Shown: one piece after another, positions 17,565 through 26,221 of the stretch
Numbering within the stretch: position 1 is the first letter of the stretch
How the letters are laid out: each line of letters opens with the position of its first letter
Assembly: GCF_002797395.1 (NCBI RefSeq)
Contig: NZ_KZ454943.1
Span: 3,385,966 to 3,449,965, forward strand
Reading direction: 5' to 3'
DNA length: 64,000 bases
Origin: Bacillus solitudinis
GTDB lineage: Bacteria > Bacillota > Bacilli > Bacillales > Bacillaceae_D
The notes under the pieces: generated by a model
What the model was told of the DNA's origin: nothing
The model's database searches: none
What the model saw: only the letters and a program-made list of their open reading frames with translations
Program-made: the position numbers and the translations under genes

Positions 17565-19244
17565 ATGATAAAAGTCATCCAGAAAAATAGTGTGAAAGAT
17601 TCGCGGGTGCGTGAATATGTGTCACCTGTAAAAATACTTTGGACCTCAAACAATAAAAAATCAGTCGTTGAAAATCCTCAAGCTTTATTAGAGAACTGTG
17701 ATGGGCAAGTTACTCTCTCTGCAGACAATGCTTGTGTTCTACGAAACAGAGGCGAAGAAGCTAGTATTCTACTCGATTATGGAGTCGAGATTTATGGTGG
17801 CGTACAAATAGCCGTATGGGAATGTGGCATTGTTCCTCGCTCCGCAAAAATTCGTGTGCGCTTCGGGGAGTCTGCAATGGAAGCGATGAGCGAGGTTGGT
17901 AGTAACAATACGGCAACGAATGACCATGCCATGCGTGATCAAGTCATCGAAGTCAGTAGACTTGGTTCGACGGAAATTGGAAATACAGGGTTTCGTTTTG
18001 TTCGGATAGACCTGCTTGATGAAGGGAACTATATCGAATTGAAAAGTGTTCGTGCAGTCTTTCTTCATCGTGATTTGAAATATATAGGAAGTTTTCATAG
18101 TAGTGACCCTGTTCTTAATCAAGTTTGGGAAACGGGTGCCTATACGGTTCATTTAAATATGCAGGATTATTTATGGGATGGTATCAAGCGGGATCGATTG
18201 GTTTGGATTGGTGATATGCATCCTGAAACGTCAACGATTCAAGCGGTATTTGGAAATCACGATATTGTGAAGGAAAGCCTTGATTTTGTGAGAGATTGTT
18301 CTCCCCTGCCGATTTGGATGAATACGTTTCCAAGCTATTCGATTTGGTGGATAATCATTCACCATGATTGGTACATGCAGTATGGAGACCTTGAATATTT
18401 GAGAGAACAAAGAGAGTATTTAATTGGGTTGTTGAAGCAGTTAGCTGATTACATTGATGAGAAAGGAAATGTTACCGCTCCTAATCCTTTTTTAGATTGG
18501 CCGTCTAGCTCGAATAAAGAAGGAGTTCTTGCAGGAATTCATGCTTTGTTTACATTAGCGATGATGAATGGTGCGAAGCTTTGTACGGTATTAGAGGAAA
18601 AAGAAACAATTCAACAGTGCAACAAAGCAGAAAAAAGGCTGCGTTCAAATATCCCTAACCATGCAAATAGTAAACAGGCTGCAGCTTTGCTAGCATTGGC
18701 TGGACTTATGTCTGCTGAGGAAGCTAGTTCTAGTGTTATTAGCGTCGATGGTGTAAAGGATTTTTCCACTTTCTATGGATACTATATGCTTATGGCTCAG
18801 GCAGAGGCTGGAGATATTCAATCTGGTCTAGATAGCATTCGTGAATACTGGGGCGGCATGTTACGTCTTGGAGCCACAACGTTTTGGGAGGATTTTGATA
18901 TTTCTTGGTTAAAGAATGCAGCGAGCATTGATGAATTAACACCAGAAGGAAAAGTAGATGTTCATGGTCAATACGGGGACTACTGCTACGTCGGGTATCG
19001 ACACAGCTTTTGCCATGGTTGGGCTTCTGGTCCTACAGCATGGTTGTCTCGCTATGTATTAGGAATTGAAATCCTTGAATCTGGTTGTAGAAAGGTTCGC
19101 ATTTCGCCGCACCTTGGTGATTTAGAGTGGGTAGAAGGAACGTTTCCTACACCGTTCGGTCCAATATCTGTTAAACATATGAAACAAACAGATGGAAGTA
19201 TCGCAACAGAGGTTCACGTGCCAGATGAGATCGCGGTTTGCTAA
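17565..19244 (+). CDS. GH78-like alpha-L-rhamnosidase
   Basis: 559-residue enzyme predicted to release L-rhamnose from rhamnosides. No signal peptide, so it would act inside the cell. A beta-sandwich N-terminal region (to about residue 170) precedes an (alpha/alpha)6 barrel beginning HSSDPVLNQVWETGAY. The catalytic acid loop WDGIKRDRLVWIGD has Asp205, Asp210 and Asp217, aligning with the D-E-D triad of characterised GH78 enzymes, but with Asp in place of the central Glu. HSFCHGWASGPTAWLSRY and the C-terminal sandwich follow. GAGAAGGTGA precedes the ATG. It is shorter than most GH78 proteins (800-1000), lacking accessory modules. Confidence 0.82.
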   Translation: MIKVIQKNSVKDSRVREYVSPVKILWTSNNKKSVVENPQALLENCDGQVTLSADNACVLRNRGEEASILLDYGVEIYGGVQIAVWECGIVPRSAKIRVRFGESAMEAMSEVGSNNTATNDHAMRDQVIEVSRLGSTEIGNTGFRFVRIDLLDEGNYIELKSVRAVFLHRDLKYIGSFHSSDPVLNQVWETGAYTVHLNMQDYLWDGIKRDRLVWIGDMHPETSTIQAVFGNHDIVKESLDFVRDCSPLPIWMNTFPSYSIWWIIIHHDWYMQYGDLEYLREQREYLIGLLKQLADYIDEKGNVTAPNPFLDWPSSSNKEGVLAGIHALFTLAMMNGAKLCTVLEEKETIQQCNKAEKRLRSNIPNHANSKQAAALLALAGLMSAEEASSSVISVDGVKDFSTFYGYYMLMAQAEAGDIQSGLDSIREYWGGMLRLGATTFWEDFDISWLKNAASIDELTPEGKVDVHGQYGDYCYVGYRHSFCHGWASGPTAWLSRYVLGIEILESGCRKVRISPHLGDLEWVEGTFPTPFGPISVKHMKQTDGSIATEVHVPDEIAVC

Positions 19245-19267
19245 TAAAACGAATATTTTAAATGATT

Positions 19268-19320
19268 AGGGGTTGCCCCAAAAGGTTAGAAAATCAATCT
19301 TTAAAGGCAACCTCTTTTTC
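19268..19320 (+). terminator. Rho-independent terminator after the rhamnosidase gene
   Basis: AGGGGTTGCC (19268-19277) pairs with GGCAACCTCT (19306-19315), followed by TTTT. Confidence 0.8.
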
Positions 19321-19333
19321 TGTTTATTTTAAT

Positions 19334-19362
19334 GTATAAAAAAGAAATGTTTGGAAAAAATG
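19334..19362 (+). promoter_or_regulatory. Candidate sigma-F promoter of dacF
   Basis: GTATA (19334-19338), 14 bases, then GGAAAAAATG (19353-19362). Both boxes match the sigma-F consensus (GYATA and GGNNANAHTR) fully; spacing is one base shorter than usual. B. subtilis dacF is expressed by sigma F/G, which supports the call. Confidence 0.6.
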
Positions 19363-19438
19363 GTAGGTAGCATACTTATGTGACGTTTTTCTCTTACGTC
19401 CCTAGGAACGACTATAATGAGATGGAGGTCGGATGGAG

Positions 19439-20608
19439 ATGAGAGTTCTATCCAGTTTACTAAGTGCACTACTTGTTATGAGTTTAATGACACCATTTGT
19501 TAGTGCAGAGGAAAAGCAAGCAAATCAAGCAAAATTAGCGGAAAAGGCATCATCGGCAATCGTCATTGAGCGGGATACGGGTGAAGTTATATTTAATAAA
19601 AATAGTCACGAAAAGCTACCGCCCGCAAGTATGACGAAAATTATGACGATGCTTCTAATTATGGAGGCGATCGATAATGGATCGCTTACTTATGAAGACA
19701 AAATCCGTACAAGTGAATTCGCTGCTTCGATGGGAGGTTCCCAAATATTTTTGGAGCCTGGTGAAGAAATGACCGTAACTGAAATGTTAAAAGCGATAGC
19801 AGTCGCCTCAGGCAATGATGCATCAGTTGCCATGGCTGAACATATTGCTGGCACGGAAGAAGAATTTGTAGAAATGATGAATGAAAAAGCCAAGGAGCTC
19901 GGATTAGAAAATACGAATTTTGTGAATTCGAATGGCTTGCCAGCAGAAAATCATTATACAACAGCCTATGATTTAGCGATGATCTCAAAGGAATTATTAA
20001 AATATGAAGATATCACAAAATTTACTGGCATTTACGAAGACTATCTCCGGGAAGACACCGATAAGAAATTTTGGCTAGTTAATACAAACAAGCTCGTTAA
20101 GTTTTACCCTGGTGTAGATGGATTGAAAACCGGCTTTACTCGTGAGGCGATGTACTGTTTAACAGCTACAGCAGAGAAAAATGGAATGCGTGTCATTTCT
20201 GTAATTATGGGGGCGCCTTCACCGAAGGAAAGAAATGCTCAAATCACAAGCATGCTTGATTATTCATTTAGCCAATTTATGACACATAAGTTGTACGAAC
20301 GCGATCATATTTTAGCAGATGTGAAAGTAAGCAAAGGGGAGCAAAATAAAGTTCCAGTGGCAACCGCTGAGTCTGTTTCTATCTTAACAAAAAAAGGTGT
20401 CAACATTGATGATGTCGCTGAACGTCTTGAAATTGACCAAGAGGTGAAAGCTCCAATTAAAAAAGGGGATCGTCTGGGTACACTCTTTGTTGAACGTGAA
20501 GGTAAAATTTTAAGTGAAACAGCTTTAGTCGCTAGTGAAGATGTGTTTGATGCTTCTTGGTGGAAATTATTTAAACGAGTATTATCGAATTTTGGAGGAG
20601 CCGCATAA
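19439..20608 (+). CDS. dacF: D-alanyl-D-alanine carboxypeptidase DacF
   Basis: Penicillin-binding carboxypeptidase of the S11 family that trims spore peptidoglycan on the outer side of the membrane. A signal peptide ends near FVSAEEK. Catalytic motifs are ASMTK (Ser and Lys of SxxK), SGN in AVASGNDAS and KTG in DGLKTGFT. The C-terminal PBP5_C domain ends in an amphipathic anchor WWKLFKRVLSNF. ATG 19439 is preferred over 19433 because GGAGG (19424-19428) is only four bases from the latter. It precedes spoIIAA as in B. subtilis, where the operon reads through. Confidence 0.92.
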   Translation: MRVLSSLLSALLVMSLMTPFVSAEEKQANQAKLAEKASSAIVIERDTGEVIFNKNSHEKLPPASMTKIMTMLLIMEAIDNGSLTYEDKIRTSEFAASMGGSQIFLEPGEEMTVTEMLKAIAVASGNDASVAMAEHIAGTEEEFVEMMNEKAKELGLENTNFVNSNGLPAENHYTTAYDLAMISKELLKYEDITKFTGIYEDYLREDTDKKFWLVNTNKLVKFYPGVDGLKTGFTREAMYCLTATAEKNGMRVISVIMGAPSPKERNAQITSMLDYSFSQFMTHKLYERDHILADVKVSKGEQNKVPVATAESVSILTKKGVNIDDVAERLEIDQEVKAPIKKGDRLGTLFVEREGKILSETALVASEDVFDASWWKLFKRVLSNFGGAA

Positions 20609-20741
20609 CGAAAGAACGCTACATTTTGAGAAAGAGCACTAGTTTTGTCACCGGGCAGGGAACTCACAGCTAAAAGGCGAAACTCTCTCTATCAAGAAAA
20701 GCAGGGGAACCTGTGAAACTTACCTAGAGGGAGTGAAGAAT

Positions 20742-21092
20742 GTGAGTTTACTCATCGATTTAGAGCGAAAAGGAAGTGTATTGCTCGTTCGTTTAGAGGG
20801 TGAATTAGACCACCACACCGCTGAAGAGCTTAGAGGAAAAATTGAAGCCCATCTTGCAGATGCTGATATTTTGCATATTTTGCTAAATCTAGAGCAGTTA
20901 TCGTTTATGGATAGTTCTGGTCTAGGTGTGATATTAGGAAGATATAAGCAGATAAAAGGAAACGGAGGGGAGATGGTTGTATGTGCTATTTCTCCTGCTG
21001 TTAAACGATTATTTGAAATGTCAGGATTGTTTAAAATTATTCGGTTAGAGGAAAGTGAACAATTCGCTCTGCAAACGTTGGGGGTGGCCTAA
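20742..21092 (+). CDS. spoIIAA: Anti-sigma F factor antagonist SpoIIAA
   Basis: STAS-domain protein that, unphosphorylated, binds SpoIIAB and frees sigma F in the forespore. The conserved phosphorylation region [15 protein letters not shown] is present, as is [14 protein letters not shown] near the N terminus. The GTG at 20742 gives [10 protein letters not shown] and has GAGGGA eight bases upstream; an upstream in-frame GTG at 20733 abuts that site. 116 residues, the usual length. Confidence 0.96.
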   Translation: MSLLIDLERKGSVLLVRLEGELDHHTAEELRGKIEAHLADADILHILLNLEQLSFMDSSGLGVILGRYKQIKGNGGEMVVCAISPAVKRLFEMSGLFKIIRLEESEQFALQTLGVA

Positions 21093-21093
21093 C

Positions 21094-21534
21094 ATGCAAA
21101 ATATGATGGATTTAAAATTTACAGCATTAAGTCAGAATGAATCATTTGCTCGTGTAACAGTAGGATCATTTATTGCTCAGTTAGACCCAACTATGGATGA
21201 AATGACAGAAATCAAAACCGTCGTCTCAGAAGCGGTGACGAACTCAATTATTCATGGATACCATAACAAGCCTGATGGTATGGTGTATATCCATGTAACC
21301 ATTACAGAGGGAATTATTGAATTAACCATCCGTGATGAAGGAATGGGAATTTCCGATATCGAAGAGGCTCGCCAACCTCTCTATACAACAAAACCTGAAC
21401 TTGAACGTTCGGGAATGGGCTTTACGATTATGGAGAATTTCATGGATGAGATTAAAGTGATCTCTGAGCCGATGATTGGAACGACGGTGTATTTAAAAAA
21501 ACACCTAACAAATAACAAAGCGATTTGTAATTAA
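21094..21534 (+). CDS. spoIIAB: Anti-sigma F factor / serine kinase SpoIIAB
   Basis: GHKL-fold kinase that holds sigma F inactive and phosphorylates SpoIIAA. ATP-site motifs are [11 protein letters not shown] (N box), IRDEGMGI (G1) and [12 protein letters not shown] (G2). ATG 21094 with GGGGTGG upstream gives 146 residues, identical to the B. subtilis length; the open frame further upstream overlaps spoIIAA and is not used. One base separates it from the spoIIAA stop. Confidence 0.96.
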   Translation: MQNMMDLKFTALSQNESFARVTVGSFIAQLDPTMDEMTEIKTVVSEAVTNSIIHGYHNKPDGMVYIHVTITEGIIELTIRDEGMGISDIEEARQPLYTTKPELERSGMGFTIMENFMDEIKVISEPMIGTTVYLKKHLTNNKAICN

Positions 21535-21548
21535 GGGGTTCTGCCTAT

Positions 21549-22316
21549 ATGGATGTAGAGGTTAAACCAGGAACTCAAAGGAAAAAAGCCCATTTTTCCG
21601 ATCGTGAAGTGAAAGAATTAATAGCTAGAAGTCAAACAGGTGATATGGAAGCTAGGGATTTAATCGTAAATCGAAACACACGCCTAGTTTGGTCGGTGGT
21701 TCAACGTTTTATGAATCGAGGCTATGAAGCGGATGATTTATTCCAAATTGGCTGTATTGGACTAATTAAATCAGTTGATAAGTTTGATTTGACTTACGAT
21801 GTCAAATTTTCAACATATGCAGTCCCAATGATTATCGGTGAAATCCAGCGATTCCTCCGAGATGATGGCACAGTGAAGGTAAGTCGCTCGATTAAAGAGC
21901 TAGGAAATAAGATTCGTAAAATGAAAGATGATTTAACGAAATCATTAGGACGTGTTCCGACCATTAATGAGCTAGCCGAACAACTGGAGATTACTCCTGA
22001 AGAAGTTGTATTTGCCGGAGAGGCCAGTCGTTCATTGTCTTCTATTCACGAAACAGTCTATGAAAATGATGGTGATCCGATTACGCTCCTTGACCAAATA
22101 GCGGATCAAACAGAAACAAAATGGTTTGATAAAATTGCTTTAAAAGAAGCGATTCGTGATTTGGATGAGCGAGAACGCCTAATCGTTTACTTGCGTTACT
22201 ATAAGGATCAAACCCAATCTGAGGTGGCCACTCGACTGGGAATTTCACAAGTACAAGTATCCCGACTTGAAAAGAAGATTCTCGAACATATGAAGCAGGA
22301 AATGGAAGAGCAATAA
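21549..22316 (+). CDS. sigF: RNA polymerase sporulation sigma factor SigF
   Basis: First forespore-specific sigma factor (sigma 70 family, group 3). Region 2 contains ADDLFQIGCIGLIKSVDKF and FSTYAVPMIIGEIQRFLRDD; region 3 has INELAEQLEITPEEV; region 4 reads LRYYKDQTQSEVATRLG and ISQVQVSRLEKKIL. 255 residues, complete. It follows spoIIAB after 14 bases and is closed by a strong terminator. Confidence 0.97.
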   Translation: MDVEVKPGTQRKKAHFSDREVKELIARSQTGDMEARDLIVNRNTRLVWSVVQRFMNRGYEADDLFQIGCIGLIKSVDKFDLTYDVKFSTYAVPMIIGEIQRFLRDDGTVKVSRSIKELGNKIRKMKDDLTKSLGRVPTINELAEQLEITPEEVVFAGEASRSLSSIHETVYENDGDPITLLDQIADQTETKWFDKIALKEAIRDLDERERLIVYLRYYKDQTQSEVATRLGISQVQVSRLEKKILEHMKQEMEEQ

Positions 22317-22327
22317 TTGCACCATCA

Positions 22328-22358
22328 CAGTCCAGTGATAAACTGGACTGTTTTTTTT
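22328..22358 (+). terminator. Rho-independent terminator of the spoIIA operon
   Basis: CAGTCCAGT and ACTGGACTG form a perfect 9-bp stem with a five-base loop, followed by eight T. Confidence 0.95.
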
Positions 22359-22411
22359 ATTAAAAATCACTAATTTAATAATGAATCTGTCGTCTTAGAC
22401 ATAAAATAATA

Positions 22412-22440
22412 TTGACTTTAGAATAGATTTAATCTAACTT
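22412..22440 (+). promoter_or_regulatory. Candidate promoter with palindromic operator before the ZIP gene
   Basis: TTGACT (22412-22417) could be a -35 box; a perfect 13-base palindrome TAGATTTAATCTA (22424-22436) lies where -10 would be expected, so binding there could block transcription. The -10 match itself (TAACTT) is poor. The palindrome does not match the usual MntR or Zur boxes. Confidence 0.3.
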
Positions 22441-22490
22441 CAATCCATGATGATTTATTTATAAAGCAAAATCTTTGAGGGGTAATGATA

Positions 22491-23222
22491 ATGACGGAAG
22501 CATTAGTAGGTAGTTTTCTTGCAGCAATGGCTACAGTTATAGGGGCTGTTCCCCTATTTCTAGTTAAAGAATTATCAGAAAAATGGAAGGATATTTTAGT
22601 GGCATTTACCGCAGGCATTATGGTTTCCGCCTCAACGTTTGGTTTGATGCCACAAGCACTAGCAGAGTCAGGGATCCTAGTGTTAACGATTGGATTATTA
22701 ATTGGGGTCATCGTCTTAGATATAATTGAAAAAAATATTCCGCATATTGATGTTGAAAATGAGTCTGGAATTGCATATTTTGACTCGAAATCATTATTGG
22801 TTATTATCGCTTTATTTATTCATAATATTCCAGAGGGAATGAGTATGGGGTTTAGTTATGCAAGTCAAAATGAGAACCTTGGTCCAATTGTCGCGATTGC
22901 TATTGGAGCTCAGAATATGCCAGAAGGGCTAATTCTCGCTGTTTTCCTAATTAATTCGAATGTCAGCAAATTAAAATCATTTTTCATTGTCTCCTTAACG
23001 GCTCTTGTTGAAGTTGTGGCAGCGGTCATAGGATTTTTTGCGGCAAGCTATGTGGAACCGCTTATTGGCTACGGTCTTGCTTTTGCAGCAGGTGCGATGA
23101 TGTTTATCGTCTACAAGGAGTTAATTCCTGAAAGTCATGGACACGGCTTTGAAAGAGAATCCACCTATTCTTTTATTATCGGTTTAATTATTATGCTTTA
23201 TATTAGTCATATATTTGGTTAA
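22491..23222 (+). CDS. ZIP-family divalent metal transporter
   Basis: Membrane protein of about eight segments, 243 residues, similar to ZupT. Segment 4 carries HNIPEGMSMGF and segment 5 QNMPEGLILAV, the two metal-site motifs (the second has Q-N in place of H-N), and the protein contains a short His/Glu stretch ESHGHGFERE near the end. GAGGGG eight bases upstream selects ATG 22491 over 22485. Zinc, iron or manganese are all possible. It lies between sigF and spoVAA, a place where B. subtilis has no such gene. Confidence 0.85.
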   Translation: MTEALVGSFLAAMATVIGAVPLFLVKELSEKWKDILVAFTAGIMVSASTFGLMPQALAESGILVLTIGLLIGVIVLDIIEKNIPHIDVENESGIAYFDSKSLLVIIALFIHNIPEGMSMGFSYASQNENLGPIVAIAIGAQNMPEGLILAVFLINSNVSKLKSFFIVSLTALVEVVAAVIGFFAASYVEPLIGYGLAFAAGAMMFIVYKELIPESHGHGFERESTYSFIIGLIIMLYISHIFG

Positions 23223-23253
23223 AGAACTCTTGCCTAGCCTGAGTTCTTTTTTT
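23221..23253 (+). terminator. Rho-independent terminator after the ZIP gene
   Basis: AAAGAACTC and GAGTTCTTT form a 9-bp stem with an 11-base loop, followed by a T run. The stem begins in the stop codon. Confidence 0.85.
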
Positions 23254-23275
23254 ATACAGTGAAATAGTAAAGCTT

Positions 23276-23305
23276 GAATGAAATTGACCAATATCAACCA
23301 TACTA
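23276..23305 (+). promoter_or_regulatory. Sigma-G promoter of the spoVA operon
   Basis: GAATG (23276-23280), exactly 18 bases, then CATACTA (23299-23305). Both boxes and the spacing match the sigma-G consensus GHATR-N18-CATNHTA. The spoVA operon of B. subtilis is a sigma-G target. Confidence 0.78.
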
Positions 23306-23340
23306 CATCGTAATGAGACTCACGAAAGGTGGCGAAGAAC

Positions 23341-23964
23341 GTGCCAGATGAGGTCATGTACATTCGATTGAGACATAGAGTCACAGCAAAAAATGGACAA
23401 CGTATTCTTATTGGTGATGTGGCACAAGTGATTGCTGATGATTCAATACGTGATCGTATTACAGAGGCAGTTCTTCATGACATTACTCCAAAGGATAACA
23501 ATGTCATTATCGTGGATGTCATGACGGTAATTGCGATCATTCGTTTATTTCAACCTACTTTAGATATTCAAACGGTCGGACCACCTCAAACCATCATTAG
23601 AGTAGAAGCCAAAAAACACCGTATGGGGCCTGTGTATGTGGCCTTTGTCTGGTTTTTGCTATTTATTGGGGCAGGGTTAGCGATTATGAATTTTCATGAA
23701 GATGTTAGCATGCAAGCCGTTCACATGCGCATTTTTCAGATGATTACAGGAAATGAATTTGCAAAACCACTAATGCTTCAAGTGCCGTATTCAATTGGCC
23801 TGGGCTTAGGGATGATTTTATTTTTTAATCATCTATTTAGAAAAAGAATTAATGAGGAGCCAAGTCCACTTGAGTTAGAAATGTTTAATTACCAGCAGAA
23901 TATTGATCAGTATGTCAGCCTTCATGAAAACAAAGAGAGCTTTAAAAAAGTAGATGGTGATTGA
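23341..23964 (+). CDS. spoVAA: Stage V sporulation protein AA
   Basis: First subunit of the SpoVA complex, which moves dipicolinic acid into the forespore during sporulation and out during germination. Two membrane segments follow a soluble N-terminal half (MGPVYVAFVWFLLFIGAGLA and LQVPYSIGLGLGMILFF). 207 residues, as in B. subtilis. GTG 23341 is favoured by AAAGGTGG eight bases upstream over an in-frame GTG at 23329. The last codons overlap spoVAB by 11 bases. Confidence 0.93.
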   Translation: MPDEVMYIRLRHRVTAKNGQRILIGDVAQVIADDSIRDRITEAVLHDITPKDNNVIIVDVMTVIAIIRLFQPTLDIQTVGPPQTIIRVEAKKHRMGPVYVAFVWFLLFIGAGLAIMNFHEDVSMQAVHMRIFQMITGNEFAKPLMLQVPYSIGLGLGMILFFNHLFRKRINEEPSPLELEMFNYQQNIDQYVSLHENKESFKKVDGD

Positions 23965-24373
23965 ATCACTCTTTGTGATATTTCTTGGGCTAAGTGGAGG
24001 GCTAGCTGTAGGTAGTGGACTTGTTGCATTTTTAACAATGTTAGGTATCGTTCCAAGGTTGACGCAACTTACACGAACACAGCGATATATTCATTTCTAT
24101 GAATGGGCGCTTATTATCGGAGTGCAATTTGGTACGTGGTCAAGCTTCTATAACTATGAATTGAAATGGTCTGCATTACTCACCATTCCGATTGGTTTAG
24201 CTGCGGGGATGTTTATAGGAATGCTTGCAGCTGCGCTAACAGAGGTTTTAAATGTGTTGCCTATACTTGCAAAAAGAGTAGGTATTGCAGAGCGTATGAT
24301 TACCTTGTTGATGGCCATTGTTTTTGGAAAGATAATAGGGTCCCTGTTTCAATGGCTTTATTTTGTTGACTAA
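23954..24373 (+). CDS. spoVAB: Stage V sporulation protein AB
   Basis: Integral membrane protein of 139 residues with four predicted segments, beginning VIESLFVIFLGLSGGLAVGS. Required with SpoVAA for spore dipicolinate in B. subtilis; biochemical role unknown. Overlap with spoVAA suggests translational coupling. Confidence 0.92.
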   Translation: MVIESLFVIFLGLSGGLAVGSGLVAFLTMLGIVPRLTQLTRTQRYIHFYEWALIIGVQFGTWSSFYNYELKWSALLTIPIGLAAGMFIGMLAAALTEVLNVLPILAKRVGIAERMITLLMAIVFGKIIGSLFQWLYFVD

Positions 24374-24387
24374 GGAGGCTTGGGAGT

Positions 24388-24843
24388 GTGCTGACAGATG
24401 AGCAAAAACAATATCAAAAAAACATCGGACTTTACCAACCAAAACGTCATGTTGTGAAAAATTGTTTAAAAGCGTTTTTAGTTGGGGGTGCCATTTGTGC
24501 AATTGGACAATTTATTAATAATTTTTATATAACGTATTTTCCAATGTCACAAAAAGAAGCAATGAGTCCAACTCTGGCTACGCTTATCTTAATCGCAGCT
24601 CTATTAACTGGATTTGGTGTATACGACCGGATCGGTCAGTTTGCCGGAGCTGGCTCTCTTGTCCCTGTCACGGGATTTTCGAATGCGATGACTAGTGCAG
24701 CTTTAGAGCACCGCAGTGAGGGGCTTGTGTTTGGGATTGGTGCAAATATGTTTAAATTAACGGGGGCTGTTATTGCTTTTGGTGTTCTATCTGCTTATCT
24801 TGTAAGTTTAACTCGGTTGTTAATTAAAATGATAATTCAGTAG
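24388..24843 (+). CDS. spoVAC: Stage V sporulation protein AC (dipicolinate channel subunit)
   Basis: Membrane protein of 151 residues; its B. subtilis counterpart acts as a mechanosensitive channel for dipicolinate release. N-terminal QKNIGLYQPKRHVVKNCLKA is followed by GGAICAIGQFI and the conserved GVYDRIGQFAGAGSLVPVTG loop. Start is GTG at 24388 with AAGGAGG nine bases upstream. A paralogue is encoded at 51512. Confidence 0.95.
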   Translation: MLTDEQKQYQKNIGLYQPKRHVVKNCLKAFLVGGAICAIGQFINNFYITYFPMSQKEAMSPTLATLILIAALLTGFGVYDRIGQFAGAGSLVPVTGFSNAMTSAALEHRSEGLVFGIGANMFKLTGAVIAFGVLSAYLVSLTRLLIKMIIQ

Positions 24844-24854
24844 GGGGCATAGCG

Positions 24855-25862
24855 GTGAAGCGATTAGGTAAACAAACATGGAAATTTTCGAATCCTGTTT
24901 ATGTTCAAGCGACTGGTACGGTCGTTGGCCCACTTGAATCTAAAGGACCATTATCTAATAGTTTTGATCAAGTCTATGACAATCTTTATTGTGGTGAAGA
25001 TAATTGGGAGCTTGCTGAAAGAAGGCTTATGATGGATTCGATTGAAATTTGCTTAAAAAAGAAAAAGCGGCAAAGGAACGATATTGATTTTTTCTTAGCT
25101 GGTGATTTACTTAATCAAACGGTGACTTCGAATTATGTTGCACGGGCGATGGAAGTGCCATTTTTAGGGATGTTTTCAGCGTGCGCTACATCAATGGAAA
25201 CGTTAGCTCTCGGGGCGATGATGATTGACGGAGGCTACGGTGATTTGGTTCTAGCAGCAACGAGTAGTCATAATGCAACGGCTGAGAGGCAATTTAGATA
25301 TCCAACCGAATTTGGAGGACAACGACCTGATTCTTCTACCTATACAGTTACAGGTGCTGGTTCAATATTAATTGGCACATCCCCTGCTAAAGTAGCTATA
25401 AATGAAGCGACAATAGGAAAAGTGGTTGATATGGGCATCTCAAACCCTTTTCAGATGGGCGAGGCAATGGCTCCAGCCGCGGCTCAAACGATACAGGCTC
25501 ATTTAAATGAGACCGGTCGTGATGCCATGTATTACGATTTTATTGTGACAGGAGACTTGTCTCGAGTAGGAAGTGGAATTGTTCGTAAGCTTCTTCAAGA
25601 GAAGGGGATTGTGTTTAAAAATAATTATGAGGATTGCGGGGTAATGCTCTACCACCCAAATCAGCCTGTATTTTCGGGAGGTAGTGGACCTGCATGTTCA
25701 GCCGTTGTTACATACGGACATTTAATGAAGGAAATGGAGCAAGGGAAAATTAAAAAGTTACTTGTCGTAGCGACCGGCGCTCTTCTTAGCCCACTAATGA
25801 TCCAACAAAAAGAATCGATTCCTTGTATTGCTCACGCGGTAAGTTTCGAAGCAGGAGGTTAG
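24855..25862 (+). CDS. spoVAD: Stage V sporulation protein AD (dipicolinate-binding)
   Basis: Soluble, membrane-associated thiolase-fold protein that binds dipicolinate at the inner spore membrane. Motifs typical of the family include FSACATSMETLALGA, SSHNATAERQFRYPTEFG, APAAAQTI and a C-terminal GALLSPLMIQQKESIPCIAH. 335 residues. GTG start with AGGGGG upstream. Paralogue at 51990. Confidence 0.96.
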   Translation: MKRLGKQTWKFSNPVYVQATGTVVGPLESKGPLSNSFDQVYDNLYCGEDNWELAERRLMMDSIEICLKKKKRQRNDIDFFLAGDLLNQTVTSNYVARAMEVPFLGMFSACATSMETLALGAMMIDGGYGDLVLAATSSHNATAERQFRYPTEFGGQRPDSSTYTVTGAGSILIGTSPAKVAINEATIGKVVDMGISNPFQMGEAMAPAAAQTIQAHLNETGRDAMYYDFIVTGDLSRVGSGIVRKLLQEKGIVFKNNYEDCGVMLYHPNQPVFSGGSGPACSAVVTYGHLMKEMEQGKIKKLLVVATGALLSPLMIQQKESIPCIAHAVSFEAGG

Positions 25863-25865
25863 CGA

Positions 25866-26216
25866 ATGGATTACATCATTGCGTTTGTTGTCGGTGGAGC
25901 AATTTGTATTGTTGGTCAATTACTACTAGATCTTGGCAAACTCTCACCAACCCATACTCTTAGTACTTTAGTTGTTGCTGGGGCTTTGCTTGATGGTTTT
26001 CATTTATATGACCGACTCATTGATTTTGCAGGCGCTGGGGCAACTGTTCCGATTACGAGTTTTGGACATTCTCTCGTTCACGGGGCAATAGCAGAAGGAG
26101 AACGCTTTGGTTTTTTAGGAGTGGGTATGGGGGTATTTGAGGTTACCTCCGTTGGGATTTCTTCGACGATTTTATTTAGTTTTTTAGTCGCATTATTTTT
26201 TAAACCAAAGGGGTGA
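25866..26216 (+). CDS. spoVAEB: Stage V sporulation protein AEB
   Basis: 116-residue membrane protein related to SpoVAC ([40 protein letters not shown]). It forms the SpoVAC/AD/AEB core that is present in all spoVA operons. The ribosome site GGAGG lies in the last codons of spoVAD. Paralogue at 53003. Confidence 0.94.
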   Translation: MDYIIAFVVGGAICIVGQLLLDLGKLSPTHTLSTLVVAGALLDGFHLYDRLIDFAGAGATVPITSFGHSLVHGAIAEGERFGFLGVGMGVFEVTSVGISSTILFSFLVALFFKPKG

Positions 26217-26221
26217 AAGGT

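Noticed and set aside
20609-20742. Sigma-H promoter before spoIIAA
   Set aside because: The nearest candidate (CAGGGAACT ... GCGAAA) misses several consensus bases, so I did not list one.
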